From Climacium dendroides (taxonomy: Eukaryota; Streptophyta; Bryopsida; Hypnales; Climaciaceae), in contig OX467091.1 in the NCBI GenBank assembly GCA_950106755.1, forward strand, positions 22,461,538-22,525,537: a DNA stretch of 64,000 nt. The letters run 5' to 3'. Each line of letters opens with the position of its first letter. Within the stretch, counting starts at the first letter, position 1. Positions 23,101 to 35,200 of this stretch are shown here, piece after piece. The notes under the pieces are model-generated. The model was given only the letters and a program-made list of their open reading frames with translations, was not told the origin of the DNA and did not search any database. The position numbers and the translations under genes are program-made.

Positions 23101-23606
23101 GTAGTATTGTGGAAGAGAAATAACCTAAAAACACAATAGAAAAGCCTCCTTCACAAAATATAAAATATCTTTGAATTACTAGTGTCTTAAAGTACAGTTT
23201 ACATGTCCAAATTGAAATAGTTGTTCCATATTATTCAAGTTCTCAGCTTGCACCAGACAACTCCATTCTAAATGTGTAAAATTCTCTCTACTTTTGAGCT
23301 TATGAGATTATTTGTTCAAGATTAACTACCGCGTTGTCACCCTGGGAACTCAAAACACAGGAAATTGAGCTTCACAAGAAAACAGACACTAGGGTTTGGT
23401 CGAAGGGAGAGATAACCTAAAAACACCGCAGCGTCTCGACGAAGAAGGTTGGCAAGGTGATCCTTGCGCTCAATCTGAGTGACGGTCTGAGCCCGCGTGG
23501 CGAGCGCGTGCGGCAAGTAGAGATCCGGCTGACGACAGAGACGCTCACAAATCATGTCGATCCCATCGCTCGTCATCTCCGGGGATTTTACAAACTCCCG
23601 CCCCAT
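20200..23606 (-). CDS. CCDC97 homologue (DUF2052 domain protein)
   Basis: This is a complete four-exon gene on the minus strand: 23606-23417, 22492-22230, 21632-21441 and 20601-20200. All junctions are GT-AG and in phase, giving 348 residues. The protein starts MGREFVKSPEMTSDG. The conserved domain runs from about residue 57 (RRDAAVFLERYG...LQDDYEVNWHL) through NRRLAYMNRL and the Arg/Glu-rich IRRSEEAYIQQRLREER. It ends in the family's hallmark C-terminus SGMDSEHVDYGQIDND and EEKYFEED-stop. A Glu/Ser-rich acidic linker (ESETESEDEEQ) opens the last exon. CCDC97 is a conserved eukaryotic protein that I know to be reported with the U2 snRNP/SF3B spliceosome; its role in plants is not established here. 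The start is the first ATG after the upstream stop and fits the family. Confidence 0.9.
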
Positions 23607-23689
23607 CTCTAACCAACACTACTCCTGCGTCAAGCTTCTCCACCTTGAAGTCTTGAGGTCTCTGTTTTTCTAAAAACCTCGAGAGTTTT

Positions 23690-24020
23690 GTGTTGCAATC
23701 CCACTCTGTCCCAAAATATGCTACAAAAGTTCGCGGGATTTCTTACAATCACCGCAACCAGAAACGGACTAATTCGAACCTGCAGTTGCAATGTCGTGCG
23801 CACAAATCCTTCACAATACTGATGAAACGCGCTGCAGTGAGCGGAGAAGCCCAGTACTTGGTGAAGAAGGTTCCTCAGGCCGTGAGGTTGACGCTGACGG
23901 ACGCGGACCCGAGACGCGCGGCTGCGGCCGGTGCTTACTTGTGAACTGTGGATGCGATTGCCACGTGGGAGAACTAAGCGCTACTTGGAAGGACGGGCTG
24001 TGGCGCCATGGAGCTTTTTA
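23690..24020 (+). other. GC-rich region upstream of the CCDC97 gene with small ORF and G-box
   Basis: This stretch diverges from the CCDC97 start and is markedly richer in GC than its surroundings. It contains a 40-codon ATG ORF (23822-23944, MKRAAVSGEAQYLVKKVPQA...) that I do not recognise, and a G-box core CCACGTGG at about 23959. It may be a shared promoter/5' leader or a relic exon. Confidence 0.3.
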
Positions 24021-24461
24021 CGTCCATAGAATATGAATGATAATTCATTTATTCATCCAAAGGTGTATATGTATATATTCATCGAATTTGGACCAATGTT
24101 TTTGTTGCATCCTAGTGATTTCATGTACTACAAATGGAGGAATATATCATCAAATATTCACTCAAAAAAATAAGTGGGCCTACAATTGAAGTAGTCAACT
24201 AAAAATTATCAAATTTAGTAGGTGCATTCTTCATTTCTATAACTTTTTAAAAAGTCATTCATCTAATACTTTTTGTCCTCAACAACATTTTGGAACTAAG
24301 AGCAACAAAAACTTGTGTATCCACTCATTAGTGTGCTCTAGATAATAAATTTGAATAATAGTAAAAATTCTATGTAGATTGTTTACTACAAGCAAACATT
24401 GACATTCACCCCCAAAGAACGATTCCATTGCCATGCAATCAAACTTCATTTTTAAGCTCAA

Positions 24462-25274
24462 TTAAGCCTTCTAAAGCATATTAAAGTTTCAATGTAATAT
24501 TTTTGTTACATAAGACTATGTGTTACTCTTTGTCAATATGAAGAATCTCTATTTATTTTGTAATAAATAATAATAATAATAATAATAATATATTTAATAA
24601 TATATAAAAATAAATTGGTGAAAAGAACAAAAATAATTCAATTGATTTGAAATTTCTCTAACAAGTAAAAGAAGACATGAAAAAATAATGAGAATTTTTT
24701 TTAAGTAATTGATTTCTTTCCTTCATGCAAAATACCCTTCACAATAACCTTGAATTAAATCACCACTATAAAGTTCAATTCAACCATAATGGTTATAAAA
24801 TTGATTGATAGAATTATGATAATTTTCACATTTGAATAAATAATTTTTTCAGAGATGTTGATTTTTTTTTAAAATTTGGTGAGAAAATTAAATTATTTGA
24901 TTTTAAATGTGATATGTACATAAAATTAAATTAAATACATATTAAATAGCTAGGAATTTTGAACAAATTTAGATGAAGTTTAGCATGTGAAAGAATATTT
25001 TTTAATTTAAACTTGAAAGTCAATTTTAAAGAAGAAAATATAAATGAAATACATACAATGTTGTGTTAATTGGATTCTAACATATGGAACTTCCAATTGC
25101 AATAATTACATGAATTTTTGCATTTTTTCAAAGTTTTGAAATGCAGTATATATTTAATTTTTAGGCTTCATATTCTAACTTCAAATTGAAAACCAAAATG
25201 GATATTTTGAAAGTTATAACTAAGTTTGACTAAAGCACATCTACCTTTAGAATGCAAGGATCTTTAGGGGTTAA
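24462..25274. mobile_element. Candidate TTAA-flanked miniature element
   Basis: It is bounded by TTAA at 24462-24465 and 25271-25274. The left end is TTAAGCCTTCTAAAGCATA and the right end, reversed, is TTAACCCCTAAAGATCCTTG; the shared core is CTAAAG. An (AAT)n microsatellite lies at about 24566-24590. No clear full-length sister copy is seen in the window, so this rests on its ends only. Confidence 0.4.
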
Positions 25275-26534
25275 GGCATGGATTTGGAACTTTGATCAAT
25301 AGGTTTGTCATGTCATGGTAACCTCGGAAGTATGGATCTCCACATATGACTTTGGTCTCAAACTTCAAAATTGTGCATATTATATTCTCTATTTCATCAC
25401 AAGTAAATGAATTATTTTTTTATAAATATTTTAAAGGTGAAATCACATGTCTTCTACAAGTCTTGAAAGTTTTTAAATATTTTGGAGATTGACTTCATTG
25501 TGGTAATAGGTCCAAATTTCAAAATGTTTTTAAAATTTAAAATATTCAATTTTAGGAAGTTTTGGAGTTTTCAAATTGAAATAAAAATTAAACTTGATGA
25601 ACTTCAATTCATCAATTTGGGACATATTTAAAAAAGACCATTCCATAGATGAAATTTAGATTTAGAGTAAGGAGCTAAAAATATACTATTATATAGTGAT
25701 TTGGAGCACACAAATTTAAATTCATGTAAAAATATACAAGTCACTTATGATGATCTTTAGTGCATGCAAAGAGAAAGAGCAAGTGAACCACATACAAAAA
25801 CTTGAGAGCTTGTCATTTTACATCTACCTACAAGAGGCTTTTGATATCATCTTCAAGCCAAATTATCTCTCATCAAGGTCAACAAATGGAAGATTTATGT
25901 TGACTATAGTAAAATTCAACTTGATTTCATATCACTTCATCGATGTTGTCATCAAAAAATTAAATGACACTAATGTGAATCCCATCGCTTTTCATTTCTT
26001 GAAGTAGGAACAAAATGTAGGGTGAGTGAAAAAAATCACAAGGACAAAACGTAGGACCGATTTGACTACTAATACTATATCATTTTCAGTGAGAAGTGAC
26101 AAAGGTCTAAAACTTTGGAATGAAAAATGACTTAGTTTGCTTTAATGTGGACACAAAACTCTACCAAAGAATACTAACTAATTTATTTGAACCATCAATC
26201 AATTAGATCAGAGTCTTTAGGTATGTGCAGAACATACAAATATAAACTATCGATTCATGAATACATGAACTTAGTTTTGAAACCTATTAGGCAAAATTTG
26301 AATCCATAATATTCATAATTAAAGCAATCACAATATTTTCTAACATAGAAGGCCTAAAAGGTCAATTCTTACAATGAATTCACATTATAAAGCTAGATGT
26401 TCCTAATGAGGTCACCAATCACTCCATTACTCTCATCTAAGACATTGATTGTGACCCAATTCTCAAATATTGAAAAAAATCGTAATGGGGTCATTCCCTA
26501 AGTGTCCATTGATGGAGTCATTAGGTTGTTCACC
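25275..26534. other. AT-rich intergenic, no gene recognised
   Basis: An 86-codon open frame at 25747-26007 has no recognisable domain. I see no splice-supported gene. Confidence 0.4.
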
Positions 26535-26840
26535 TTAAGGTAGCAACACCCATAACCATCACCTCTAAAATCTTGGAAAATCTTGAGAAGTAAATGGATG
26601 TGATTACAAAGATGTACTACAAGTTGTGAATATCAGACCCTAGTATTGGTATTAGGTGCATGTATAGTCAACCCTTTAAAAATTCACAACTTATTCTCAC
26701 ATTGTCCAAATTATACATTTGAAAGTGCACACGAATTGTTTTTCTCTTGCCGATAGGGTCCAATAATTTGTTGAATGTGTGTTGATAAAGATCATGTCCC
26801 AAACCCTTAAATTAATAGTTATGGGTGCTGCTACCTTATA
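26535..26840. mobile_element. MITE-like element with ~22-bp terminal inverted repeats
   Basis: The left end AAGGTAGCAACACCCATAAC (from about 26537) is the near-exact inverse of the right end, which reverse-complements to AAGGTAGCAGCACCCATAAC (to about 26838). TTAA/TATA flanks suggest a TA or TTAA target. The interior of roughly 260 bp is non-coding. It lies about 130 bp from the 3' end of membrane protein gene A. Confidence 0.6.
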
Positions 26841-26971
26841 CATCAAGTGGTGCCTATTAGCATTTCAATTCAGGATCAGAGGCAAGCTCAGAGGGACGCA
26901 GAGATTGAAGAAGAGAAAAGGCATTTGCAGGAAGAGTCTTTAAAAATGAAGTACAGTACTGGCATGCAGTT

Positions 26972-29734
26972 CTACAGTCGTGTCTGCAAGTGACGACGAC
27001 CCTCCTCCGCATACCTGAAGGTGTACATCAGCATTTCATGTTGCGATCTCGATTGCCCTAATCCGTCAATGCTTTTAGACACTGGTTTCATGGCTAACAG
27101 GGAAATGTACATCTCGCATACCACTATGGCACCGCCAACAGCCATGGCTCCTACAAGCATATATCTTTGGTGATTGATATCATTGGTCACCACTACCGCA
27201 AGTGCACCGCAGATGTAGGCAGCAATGCACAGCGCCAAAGCCACTCCCAAGTAAAACCGGATGCGCCATATCCGGTAGACATTTTCAACGCAGAGCTTGG
27301 CCAACACATCGATATCATCAACGCCCACAGAGTTAGGGCCAAGTTCACAGCATCCCAGCAACCATTTTCTGAAACCTCGTCTTGCAGGAGTTTCTGTGGT
27401 GAGGCCGTCTTCTGTTGGCAGCAAACCCTTGAATTTACTCAAATCCGTATACGCGCGTAACTTGGGATAAAAATAGGGTCGGAAGAGTCGAGCACAGCCC
27501 ACCATGACTGCACCTAAACCTGTGCATGCAATGAAGAAGGAGAGAGTGGCCAGTAGCATAAAAAAGGAAACCAAGACTGATTCTTGGAGCTTTCCGTTGT
27601 TAAAAGAACCTGGCGGCTGCAAAATGGCAACAAACGTGATGCCTGCCAACAGAACAAGAACAAGGCCATATGCATCCAGTTGTTTCTCCAAATCATCACG
27701 GATCAGTTTCAGGACCTCAACCTGCGCAGACACAAGTATGGAATTCAATAACCGAAGTTACGTTCTTAGCACAGCCATGGCATTTAAACAAGAATTCTGG
27801 AGGAGAGCTGCTCAAGGGATAGAAAATACAGCACCCCTGAAATGCACACAGTTTGTACATTCACCACCAGAAATGTAACAACGTTAGTAGCAATGCTTGA
27901 ACAGTGAGACGCAAAAACTTGATTCCGCAATCGACAGTCAGCTTTGGTTCGTGAACAATTTCTTTTGAACATGTTTGCTGAAGAATGATGTGTGTTTACT
28001 GAAGGAAGTTCCAAAATTTTCATTTTTACTGAAAAAACGTACGTTAAGAAGTCCTCTTCCAAAATGTTGCTAAAACGTTGCTACAAATGTTTCGAACATG
28101 ATTGCTAAAACCTCCAAATTCTAGTAGTGATTCCCTCCATTCATCGGACCATATTGCATGTTCCCTGAGCTCCACGCTACCCAACAATTGAAAGCAGTTG
28201 AATTTACAACTGAACACCGGTAGATGAAATGTACCTCTGGATTTGTATCTTTTAATGTCTTATCAAGAGCTTGATTCTCCTCCACACTGTGACTAGCCTG
28301 ACTGTCTACATCACCATTTTCGCTGGGAGGTCCATTTTGCTTCTGAAAATCTGCAGGTTTAATTACTATTAGGTTCATCCATTTGTCATTACACATGGAT
28401 ATCTAAATATCAGTCCACAAATATACACTGGACAATCAAACTCACTCTCAAGTGTTTTTTTATTTTATTTTATCCTGACACTTGACAATTAAAAGATGTC
28501 CTGGTATTGGAATCACCACTGCAAAGTTTCGTAATCTAGTAAGGTATGTGCAACTAGAATTGTCACTTAAAATGAATGCCTTCTGTACATTTGAGGTGTC
28601 AATTCCGGGTGCCCATACCTTATGCAAATTGATTTTGAGAATGGCTTACCAGAGTTCAGCTGTTCAGGGGCTCCAAGTCCTTGACGACTACTGGTAGCAC
28701 TCTTGGACAAAGAACTCCGAAATCGTGAAACAGCTACGGTAGCATTTATGGCTCTACGCCATTGTGTCGATGTCTGCAATGTATCACCAATGACAGTTAA
28801 CGCCAAAACCCCAAATTTTTGCCCAGTTTTCTTGCATCCAAGGCTTATATCTTTGTACAGAAATGTTATTTACCTGAAATTCATGAATTTGGACAGGTCA
28901 TAAAGGAAGGTGTTGAGATTCAAGAATTAATTCAAATGAATGAGAAGTTATTTGAACAAAATATCCCCCAAAAGTCACTAGTAGAAAGGGGTGTCCTGGA
29001 ACACCAAGTTCTCACACTGTAGCTTGCTCACCCTTTCCACTAAGTTAGTGAGTGTACTCTCATACTCTGTTCAACATCCAGAATATAAACTCCAAATTAC
29101 TACAGGGTTAATTGAACATTCATACTTGAAAGACCCAAGCTCATTCATGATTTTATAACAACCATAATTTTGATTGATCTTGTGGTGGACTTGTGGTAAG
29201 CAGAATCTAAATGCAAAATATCTTTACATCATTACATTGAGAGAAGAACTTTGCATGTGTTGGTTGAAAAATCAATTATTTGGACAGATTATAATCTCCA
29301 TGTCAACTTTTCAAAACTCCTTAACAAAAACACGAGTCCCAATACGAGCTGCTTATCTGTAAAGAGTTGAACCTACATGTATACGCAATCATCAAAGTGG
29401 ACTTAAGTTATAAATTAATTAACAGGCTCTCAAGCTTGAGATCGAAACCAAAAAACTTACCTTGGAGAACAGCGTCACCGTAGCATTGTCATCGGAATGA
29501 GGCGTCACCATTCTCCCTAGTATTGAGGCGCAGTTTAGGGTTTAGGGTTATAAAAACAGGAGTCCCAATACGAGCTGCTTCATCTGTAAAGAGTTGAACT
29601 TACATACATACCCAATCATCAAAGTAGACTTAAGTTATAAATTAACAGGTTCTCAAGCTTGAGATCGAAACCAAAAAACTTACCTTCGAGAACAGCGTCA
29701 CCGTAGCATTGTCATCGGAATGAGGCGTCACCAT
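26972..29734 (-). CDS. Membrane protein with PGG-like domain, gene A
   Basis: This is a four-exon gene: a first exon (29511-29461, or its tandem copy 29734-29684), then 28773-28650, 28350-28235 and 27721-26972, all in phase, about 346 residues. The first exon starts MVTPHSDDNATVTLFSK. The second holds the motif QWRRAINATVAVSR. The last carries at least four hydrophobic helices, beginning AYGLVLVLLAGITFVAILQPPGSF. That pattern resembles the PGG domain of plant ankyrin-type membrane proteins, but no ankyrin repeats are present. The function is unknown and a membrane location is likely. Gene B (48102-50103) is a close paralogue in opposite orientation with the same exon phases. The introns are also related: the GCAGTGGTGATTCCAATACC region of intron 2 is shared. 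Confidence 0.8.
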
Positions 29735-29791
29735 TCTCCCTAGTATTGAGGCGCAGTTGCAGTTGCAGTTGCAGTTTAGGGTTTAGGGTTT
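29325..29791 (-). repeat. Tandem duplication (~227 bp) of gene A's promoter-proximal region and first exon
   Basis: Unit 1 (29325-29550) and unit 2 (29552-29791) are nearly identical. Each contains the start ATG, all 17 codons, the AAG/GTAAG donor and an upstream telomere-like run TTTAGGGTTTAGGGTT. The two coding copies differ only by a silent TCC/TCG change. Unit 2 carries four GCAGTT hexamers where unit 1 has one. Either exon can splice to exon 2 in frame. Confidence 0.85.
29534..29791 (-). promoter_or_regulatory. Paired telo-box-like motifs upstream of each gene A first exon
   Basis: On the minus strand AAACCCTAAACCCTAAA lies at about 29550-29534 and 29791-29775, 23-41 bp before the two start codons. 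Telo-boxes (AAACCCTAA) are known promoter/5' UTR motifs of many plant housekeeping genes. A regulatory role here is inferred. Confidence 0.5.
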
Positions 29792-29799
29792 AAGCCCCT

Positions 29800-30456
29800 C
29801 CCCCATCGATCGATCCTGCGATACAAACTCACGGATGCGGTATTGCTCTTGGTCTGTCGATCTGCACAGCAACTTAGCTAGAATCTGGCTATGCAAAATA
29901 TATTAAAACCTGTCACTCACGTACTCACTCACTTCCCGAAAGCTTTTCATACTTGCTACTGATTTGTCCACGCCTTGTCCACGTCCTTCACTGTTCCACC
30001 ACCGCATGAAGATTCTAATTTCCATGTAGACTATGTCAATTAAAGGAGACGTTTAGCGACTACTCATCGAATTTCTTTTCTGTTGTGGAAAGCATAATCG
30101 GTAACACAAATTCCACGTGTAGACATCAAGGAACAATGAAGGTGAGCTGATGAGGGCTGTCCGAAAGTCATGATGGGGGCTGTCCGAAACAGGTACTTCT
30201 ACCACGCGCTTCATTAATATGTGAGCCTCTCATCAATGGCATTCTAAGAATATCTTTTCCACTTGTCACAATATTAGTGATTGGAGAACACATCTCTTCA
30301 ATTCAGCTATTTGACCAATAGGATTCTAATAATAGAACTGATCCCATTCGAAAAAGTGGAGATTTGAGATTTGCCTTGTAGAGAATGCTTGGATGCACTA
30401 TTCATTGAGAAAGATTCTTTGTTTGAACTTTCTTGTTCACTCATCTCTCTTCCCTC
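29800..30456. other. Intergenic, no gene recognised
   Basis: This is the upstream region of gene A. I see no coding region or clear repeat. Confidence 0.4.
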
Positions 30457-30732
30457 CATTACAAAAAATTTCAGGCCTGGGGAGGGCCCTTAGTGTCAAC
30501 CCCCCGGGTGCAATTATAGAGGAAATAAAATTATTTTTTTATTGTTTATTATTTTTTAATGACCGCAGCTGATGTGGCACTACTTGTGCCACGTCAGCGC
30601 CACGTCAGGTTTTAGTATTTTTTAATATTTTTTAAAAAATAAACATTTTTTTATTTTTCTTGTACTTGCACTGTGGCATGCCGAAAATCAAAACCTTAAT
30701 AGCCCTCCGAAGGCCTGAGATTTTTTGTAATG
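30457..30732. mobile_element. 276-bp MITE with ~32-bp terminal inverted repeats
   Basis: The left end CATTACAAAAAATTTCAGGC and the reversed right end CATTACAAAAAATCTCAGGC match, and continue to a shared GGAGGGC. The interior is AT-rich with a hairpin (GATGTGGCAC...GTGCCACGTC). I see no clear target-site duplication, so the superfamily is open. Confidence 0.75.
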
Positions 30733-31267
30733 CCTTGCTTGAGGAGAAGTGCCAAAGCTAACCACAATAGGTGAGTCTATAAGACTAGAATGAATTCAAA
30801 TGAAAAATCTATACTAAATTAGGTTGTATGTTTGTTTGTTTGGGTTTAGGTAGGAGGCTCGAAATATGAATGGGTATTAAGAATTGCCTATATACTTAGG
30901 TGGTTGTGAATGGATATGAAGTGGTTCTTAAATGGACCTTTGTAGTCCTTGAATGAATGGAAAGAAAACATCATTGTTATTGACAAGAGCCAATCATACT
31001 CTTTGTTTTCCCATTTATCTTCAAAAGTTGCAAGTGAACAGTTAATAGCAGCCCTAAGGACATAAATAGGGACCTATACCACATTTCGTTTGAAAATTCA
31101 TAACTAGTTCAAAAATGATTCAAAAATATGAAACAACTTGGGTTAGATGCCAATTCCTCTTTTCTTTCAAGGAAAATCTCCTAAAAAAATATTTTGAGAA
31201 GTTTCACCTACCCAAAATTCAGTTTCAGTCCTTAGATGCTCGATTGATGGACCGACTACCTTACAAT

Positions 31268-31484
31268 GAGATCTCCTAGACCATGTGTCCTTCGATTGCG
31301 TGCTTAATACCATGAAAAAGCCCTCAACGAGAAGGGGTGCATGGGCTTTGTTTTATGAAGCTTGGACCTACAGTGTGAAAGTTATTAAAGTTTGAAGTTT
31401 TTCATGAATTAAATAATTAAAAAATTATTTTTATATGCATTTTGGTTGTGGCAACAATACATGGCACACTAGTCCACATTTATA
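31268..31484 (+). repeat. Dispersed repeat R1, long copy
   Basis: It runs from GAGATCTCCTAGACCATGTG to GGCACACTAGTCC. It aligns along its length with 48869-49084 in gene B's second intron and with inverted fragments near 15.7 kb. It is non-coding and of unknown class. Confidence 0.65.
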
Positions 31485-32269
31485 TTGAATAAAATATTCA
31501 TTCTTGAAATTTTTTTTTTTTTGCATTCTTCTTCATCCTTATGTTTGTACAAATTGAACCTAGTTTCTTTCTTTGTACAAGCTAAAATGTTTAAATTATC
31601 ACAAATAGGTACTTCTACCATAGAAATAAAATAGCCCCTTTACAGGACTGCAAGAGATGAACTGAGAATCCAAATAAGAATATTTTTCAAATTTAATTTA
31701 ATTTTTTATTTAAACTTTAGGGAAAGTGGTTCAAAGTTTGGTGGCCCTCTTGAGGCCCCAAATTTTCTATAATGTCATTTGGATTATGTATGCAAAAGAT
31801 ACAATGGATTGAAGTTTTTTTGATGGATGCACTTTGTTTTTTTGGTTAATTGTTCCTTCAAAAATAGATACAATTGATTTAGAAGATGTGCTTATTGTGA
31901 GTATCTGATTCAGTGGTACTTTTAAGCACCATTTGTCCCTATATTATGGAATTGTGATTCATAGCTAATTTGAGTATAAAATTTGGAATTCTTCTATAGA
32001 ATTTCCGGTGGATATTTGATTAGGAAGATGTCACCACACATTGATAAATCTTACATTCTTACTAATGTTGTTATAGGCAATATTGGCCCATATTGCTTGG
32101 ATAAATAAGGATTATGACAGTTGGAGAGAGTTGAGGTGTGGGAGTGTGATCCCATATGCTAGACACAGAAAACTAGCATTAGACGGGAAATTTTAAAATT
32201 TATTCCTTTAAATAGGAAAGTTTTGAGTTCCAATAGAAGATTAGTAAGATTTGGGAAATACTGGAACTC
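31485..32269. other. AT-rich intergenic, no gene recognised
   Basis: Low-complexity flank between R1 and the CCGG-rich unit. No supported feature. Confidence 0.4.
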
Positions 32270-35200
32270 CGGTTTCGGAGAATTCCTATTAGGTGTAAGA
32301 AACCTAATTTTGGAACCCTAAAAAGTTCCGGAAACCGGATGACGGCGCCGGCCCTAAAAGCTGGAAACCGGATCCGTACAAGGGTTAGGTTTTGCCGCCG
32401 AAATCTCTCCCGGACTTTCGTTCATCCGTCCATCCGTCCGGGCCAGTATAAGAAGAGGACTGTAGGCGGTGGAAGGCACAATTGTTTTCTTGCTACCGTA
32501 CATCTTTGTTTTCCTACCTCCCCAACTCTTAGAACTTCCGGTAGATTGAGGGACTGTGTGAGTTGTGATCGTGTAGGTGTTCCGGAGTGACCTTTTGTGA
32601 GCAAAGAGAATTAGGGAGAGATTGTGAGAGGCTCTTCGAGTGTGCGTGATGTCTTCCAGGGCGAGTCGGCGCAGACTGAGGGAGGAGCCAGAGGAATCAG
32701 ACGAGCTGACTCTAGTGCCGCCACCACGGACGAAAACGATTCCGGTGCAGAGGGTGGTTGCTGGAAATTCCAACCGATGAGGTCCGGCTGGAGCGTCTCC
32801 AGAGGAACCTCACCAACATGGGATGCATGGAATTGATGGATATCCCTTGGGGCATCCAGGAGGAGAGTCTGGTAGCGGACCTGCTGCGACCAAAGAGTGG
32901 TATCTTGAATACCACTCTCCGGGCGAGACTTGAGTAGTGGACGATGGACGAGTGGAGAGCCGTCTACGGGTTCCGGATGGCGCCGGACAAGGTGATGGAA
33001 AAGAACCAAGAATGCATGGAGGGTGAGTTCCAAACGGTTGCGAACTCAAAGGAGGGTTACCAGGTCTCAGACTTGGTAAACCCAGAATATCGGGACGTGG
33101 TAGCGTTTCTTAATCCTATCCTCCACCCGACCAAGCCGAGGCGAGTGGTGGCCAAGGTAGCTTCCACTATTCTGGAGAGCCTCCAAGGGAAAATGATGAT
33201 GGATTGGGCGTTCATCATCTTTGAGTTGGTAGGAGATCTCGTGCGTTCTCTTCGGCAGAGGAAGAAAGGTGGGAGCCCTCTTCCGGCTTATGTCTCCCAC
33301 TTATATTCCCACCATTCTTTACTCAAGGAAAATGAGGAGGAAGCCTATCTGGAGTTGATTTAGCTCCAGAAGTACGGAGGAGAAGAACCCTCTCACTGAG
33401 AAGGTCCGGATGACGAGGAGACGGAAGACAAGGGCAGTCCACTCCTTTGAAAAAAAAGACCCGGCGGCAGGCGACTCCACCGGTGATGCCAACAGGAGAT
33501 CCTTCCGCTCCAAAGCGAACGGAGGAAGACGTTCCGGACCAGCCAAAAGCCGGTCCCTCTAGGACCAATCCTTTGGAAGCAAAAGAGGAGGAAAGGACTG
33601 AGATCCGACTGGGGGGGTTGTCCTACGAGGATATTTCGGAACTGGCCCAGCACATTGTGTGGCGGGCAGACGACATCATGAAGATTCTCCACAACTATGA
33701 GGAGACCTTCAAACGGGTGTGCCGGAAGATGGCACTGACCAACCGGAACGCCATCTTCCGGAGGACGGATGCTCTGGTAACGGCCGAGAAGCAAAACAAC
33801 CTTCTGATCAAAGATCAAAAGAAGATGGTGACGAAGGTTGGTGCTCTACGAGTGGAGAACCAGACTTTGCTGGAACGGGCCCAAGGGTCGGAGTCCACTT
33901 GCGTCCGGTTGGAGAACGAGTTGCGGACGGTCCAAGAGAAGGCCAAAGTTGTGGAGGAAGAGCATCGCCGGTGGATGGAGGCACTAAGCCGGAGTGTGAC
34001 CCAACTCCGGAACTCCTTAGAGATCCCGGCGGACTACATCAACAAGGCCCGGTTGTTTGAAGCTAACTTCGACGTAGCCGCAAACTCAAGCCGGGTACCC
34101 ATAGTCAAGTGTTTGCTGGAGCAGGCGAGGAGGATGGACGCATCGTGAGTAGAGATGCGGAAATTGGTGGCGCGCTTGGCACCTGTATAGCCAAATCCGA
34201 TAGACCCTCCTCTTTCCTCTCCCACCCATATATTGTTGGTTCCGGAGGAAATTGTTTTTCCGGAAACCGTTGTTGCAGAAGTGTCGCCGGTAGTACCTCC
34301 TGTCCCTGAGCTACCACCCCCACCCGAGAGACCAGGAGTGGATTGGGGTACCATTGTACCTAAGGGAAGTAAGGACCTCCTTCAAGAGAATCCGGTCATT
34401 GACCTTACGAGTACCCCTCTGGAGACAAGGGGGACTCAGTTTGTTCAGTCTTCTTCCCGCATGAAATTTACCCGGAGAGATTTCCGAGGAAGTCCGGAAG
34501 TTCTGGTAGTTGGAACTCGGAGTGCAGACAAAGGAACCATCTTGCTATAGGTCCAAGTTGGGGAGCAAGAGCCTGATGTGTTTCCTCCGGAGAGTAGCCG
34601 GAAGAAGATATACCAGGACTTGTTAAAAGAAATTATTCCTCCTAAGGACAAGAATGTAGGAGAATAGGAAGCAGTTTTGTATATACTTGTAACAATACCG
34701 GAGTCCGGTCGCCGAACCGGAAAAGTAGGATCTAGCGGATTACCGGAAATCTAGTGGACCAATAGGAATGTTTTGTGTGATTTTGAGATGAGGATTTGTT
34801 TAGTATAAGTTAGTTTTTGATGGACCTTTGTGGTCACTCACTCACCACATTATTTTTAGTTTGTACCTTTTGAGCTTAATTCAAAGCGTTTGGAGGCATT
34901 CCATTCCCTTCCTTCTTGTACTGGTGCATACTTTTGTAGGTGTGGGTCCATTCGTGCCTTTTCCGGATGCTGAGAACTTACCTTGATTGGCAAGTGTCGA
35001 TGTTGTGAGTGGTTCCGGACGTCACTGAATTGATGGGGAGATCGGCCGGATTGTTCCGGAGGAAGTGTTATTGTACTACCTACCTGGATGCCGGTATAGC
35101 CTGAAGGGAGGATACTGCCTCGTGTATGAGGGTGACTGAGAGGCTACGAGCAGCTTCTGTGTACGGGAGTTTGTAAGACGTGCCCAAATTCCGAATACCA

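Noticed and set aside
27167..27878. Plus-strand frames inside gene A
   Set aside because: Antisense shadows of the well-supported minus-strand last exon.
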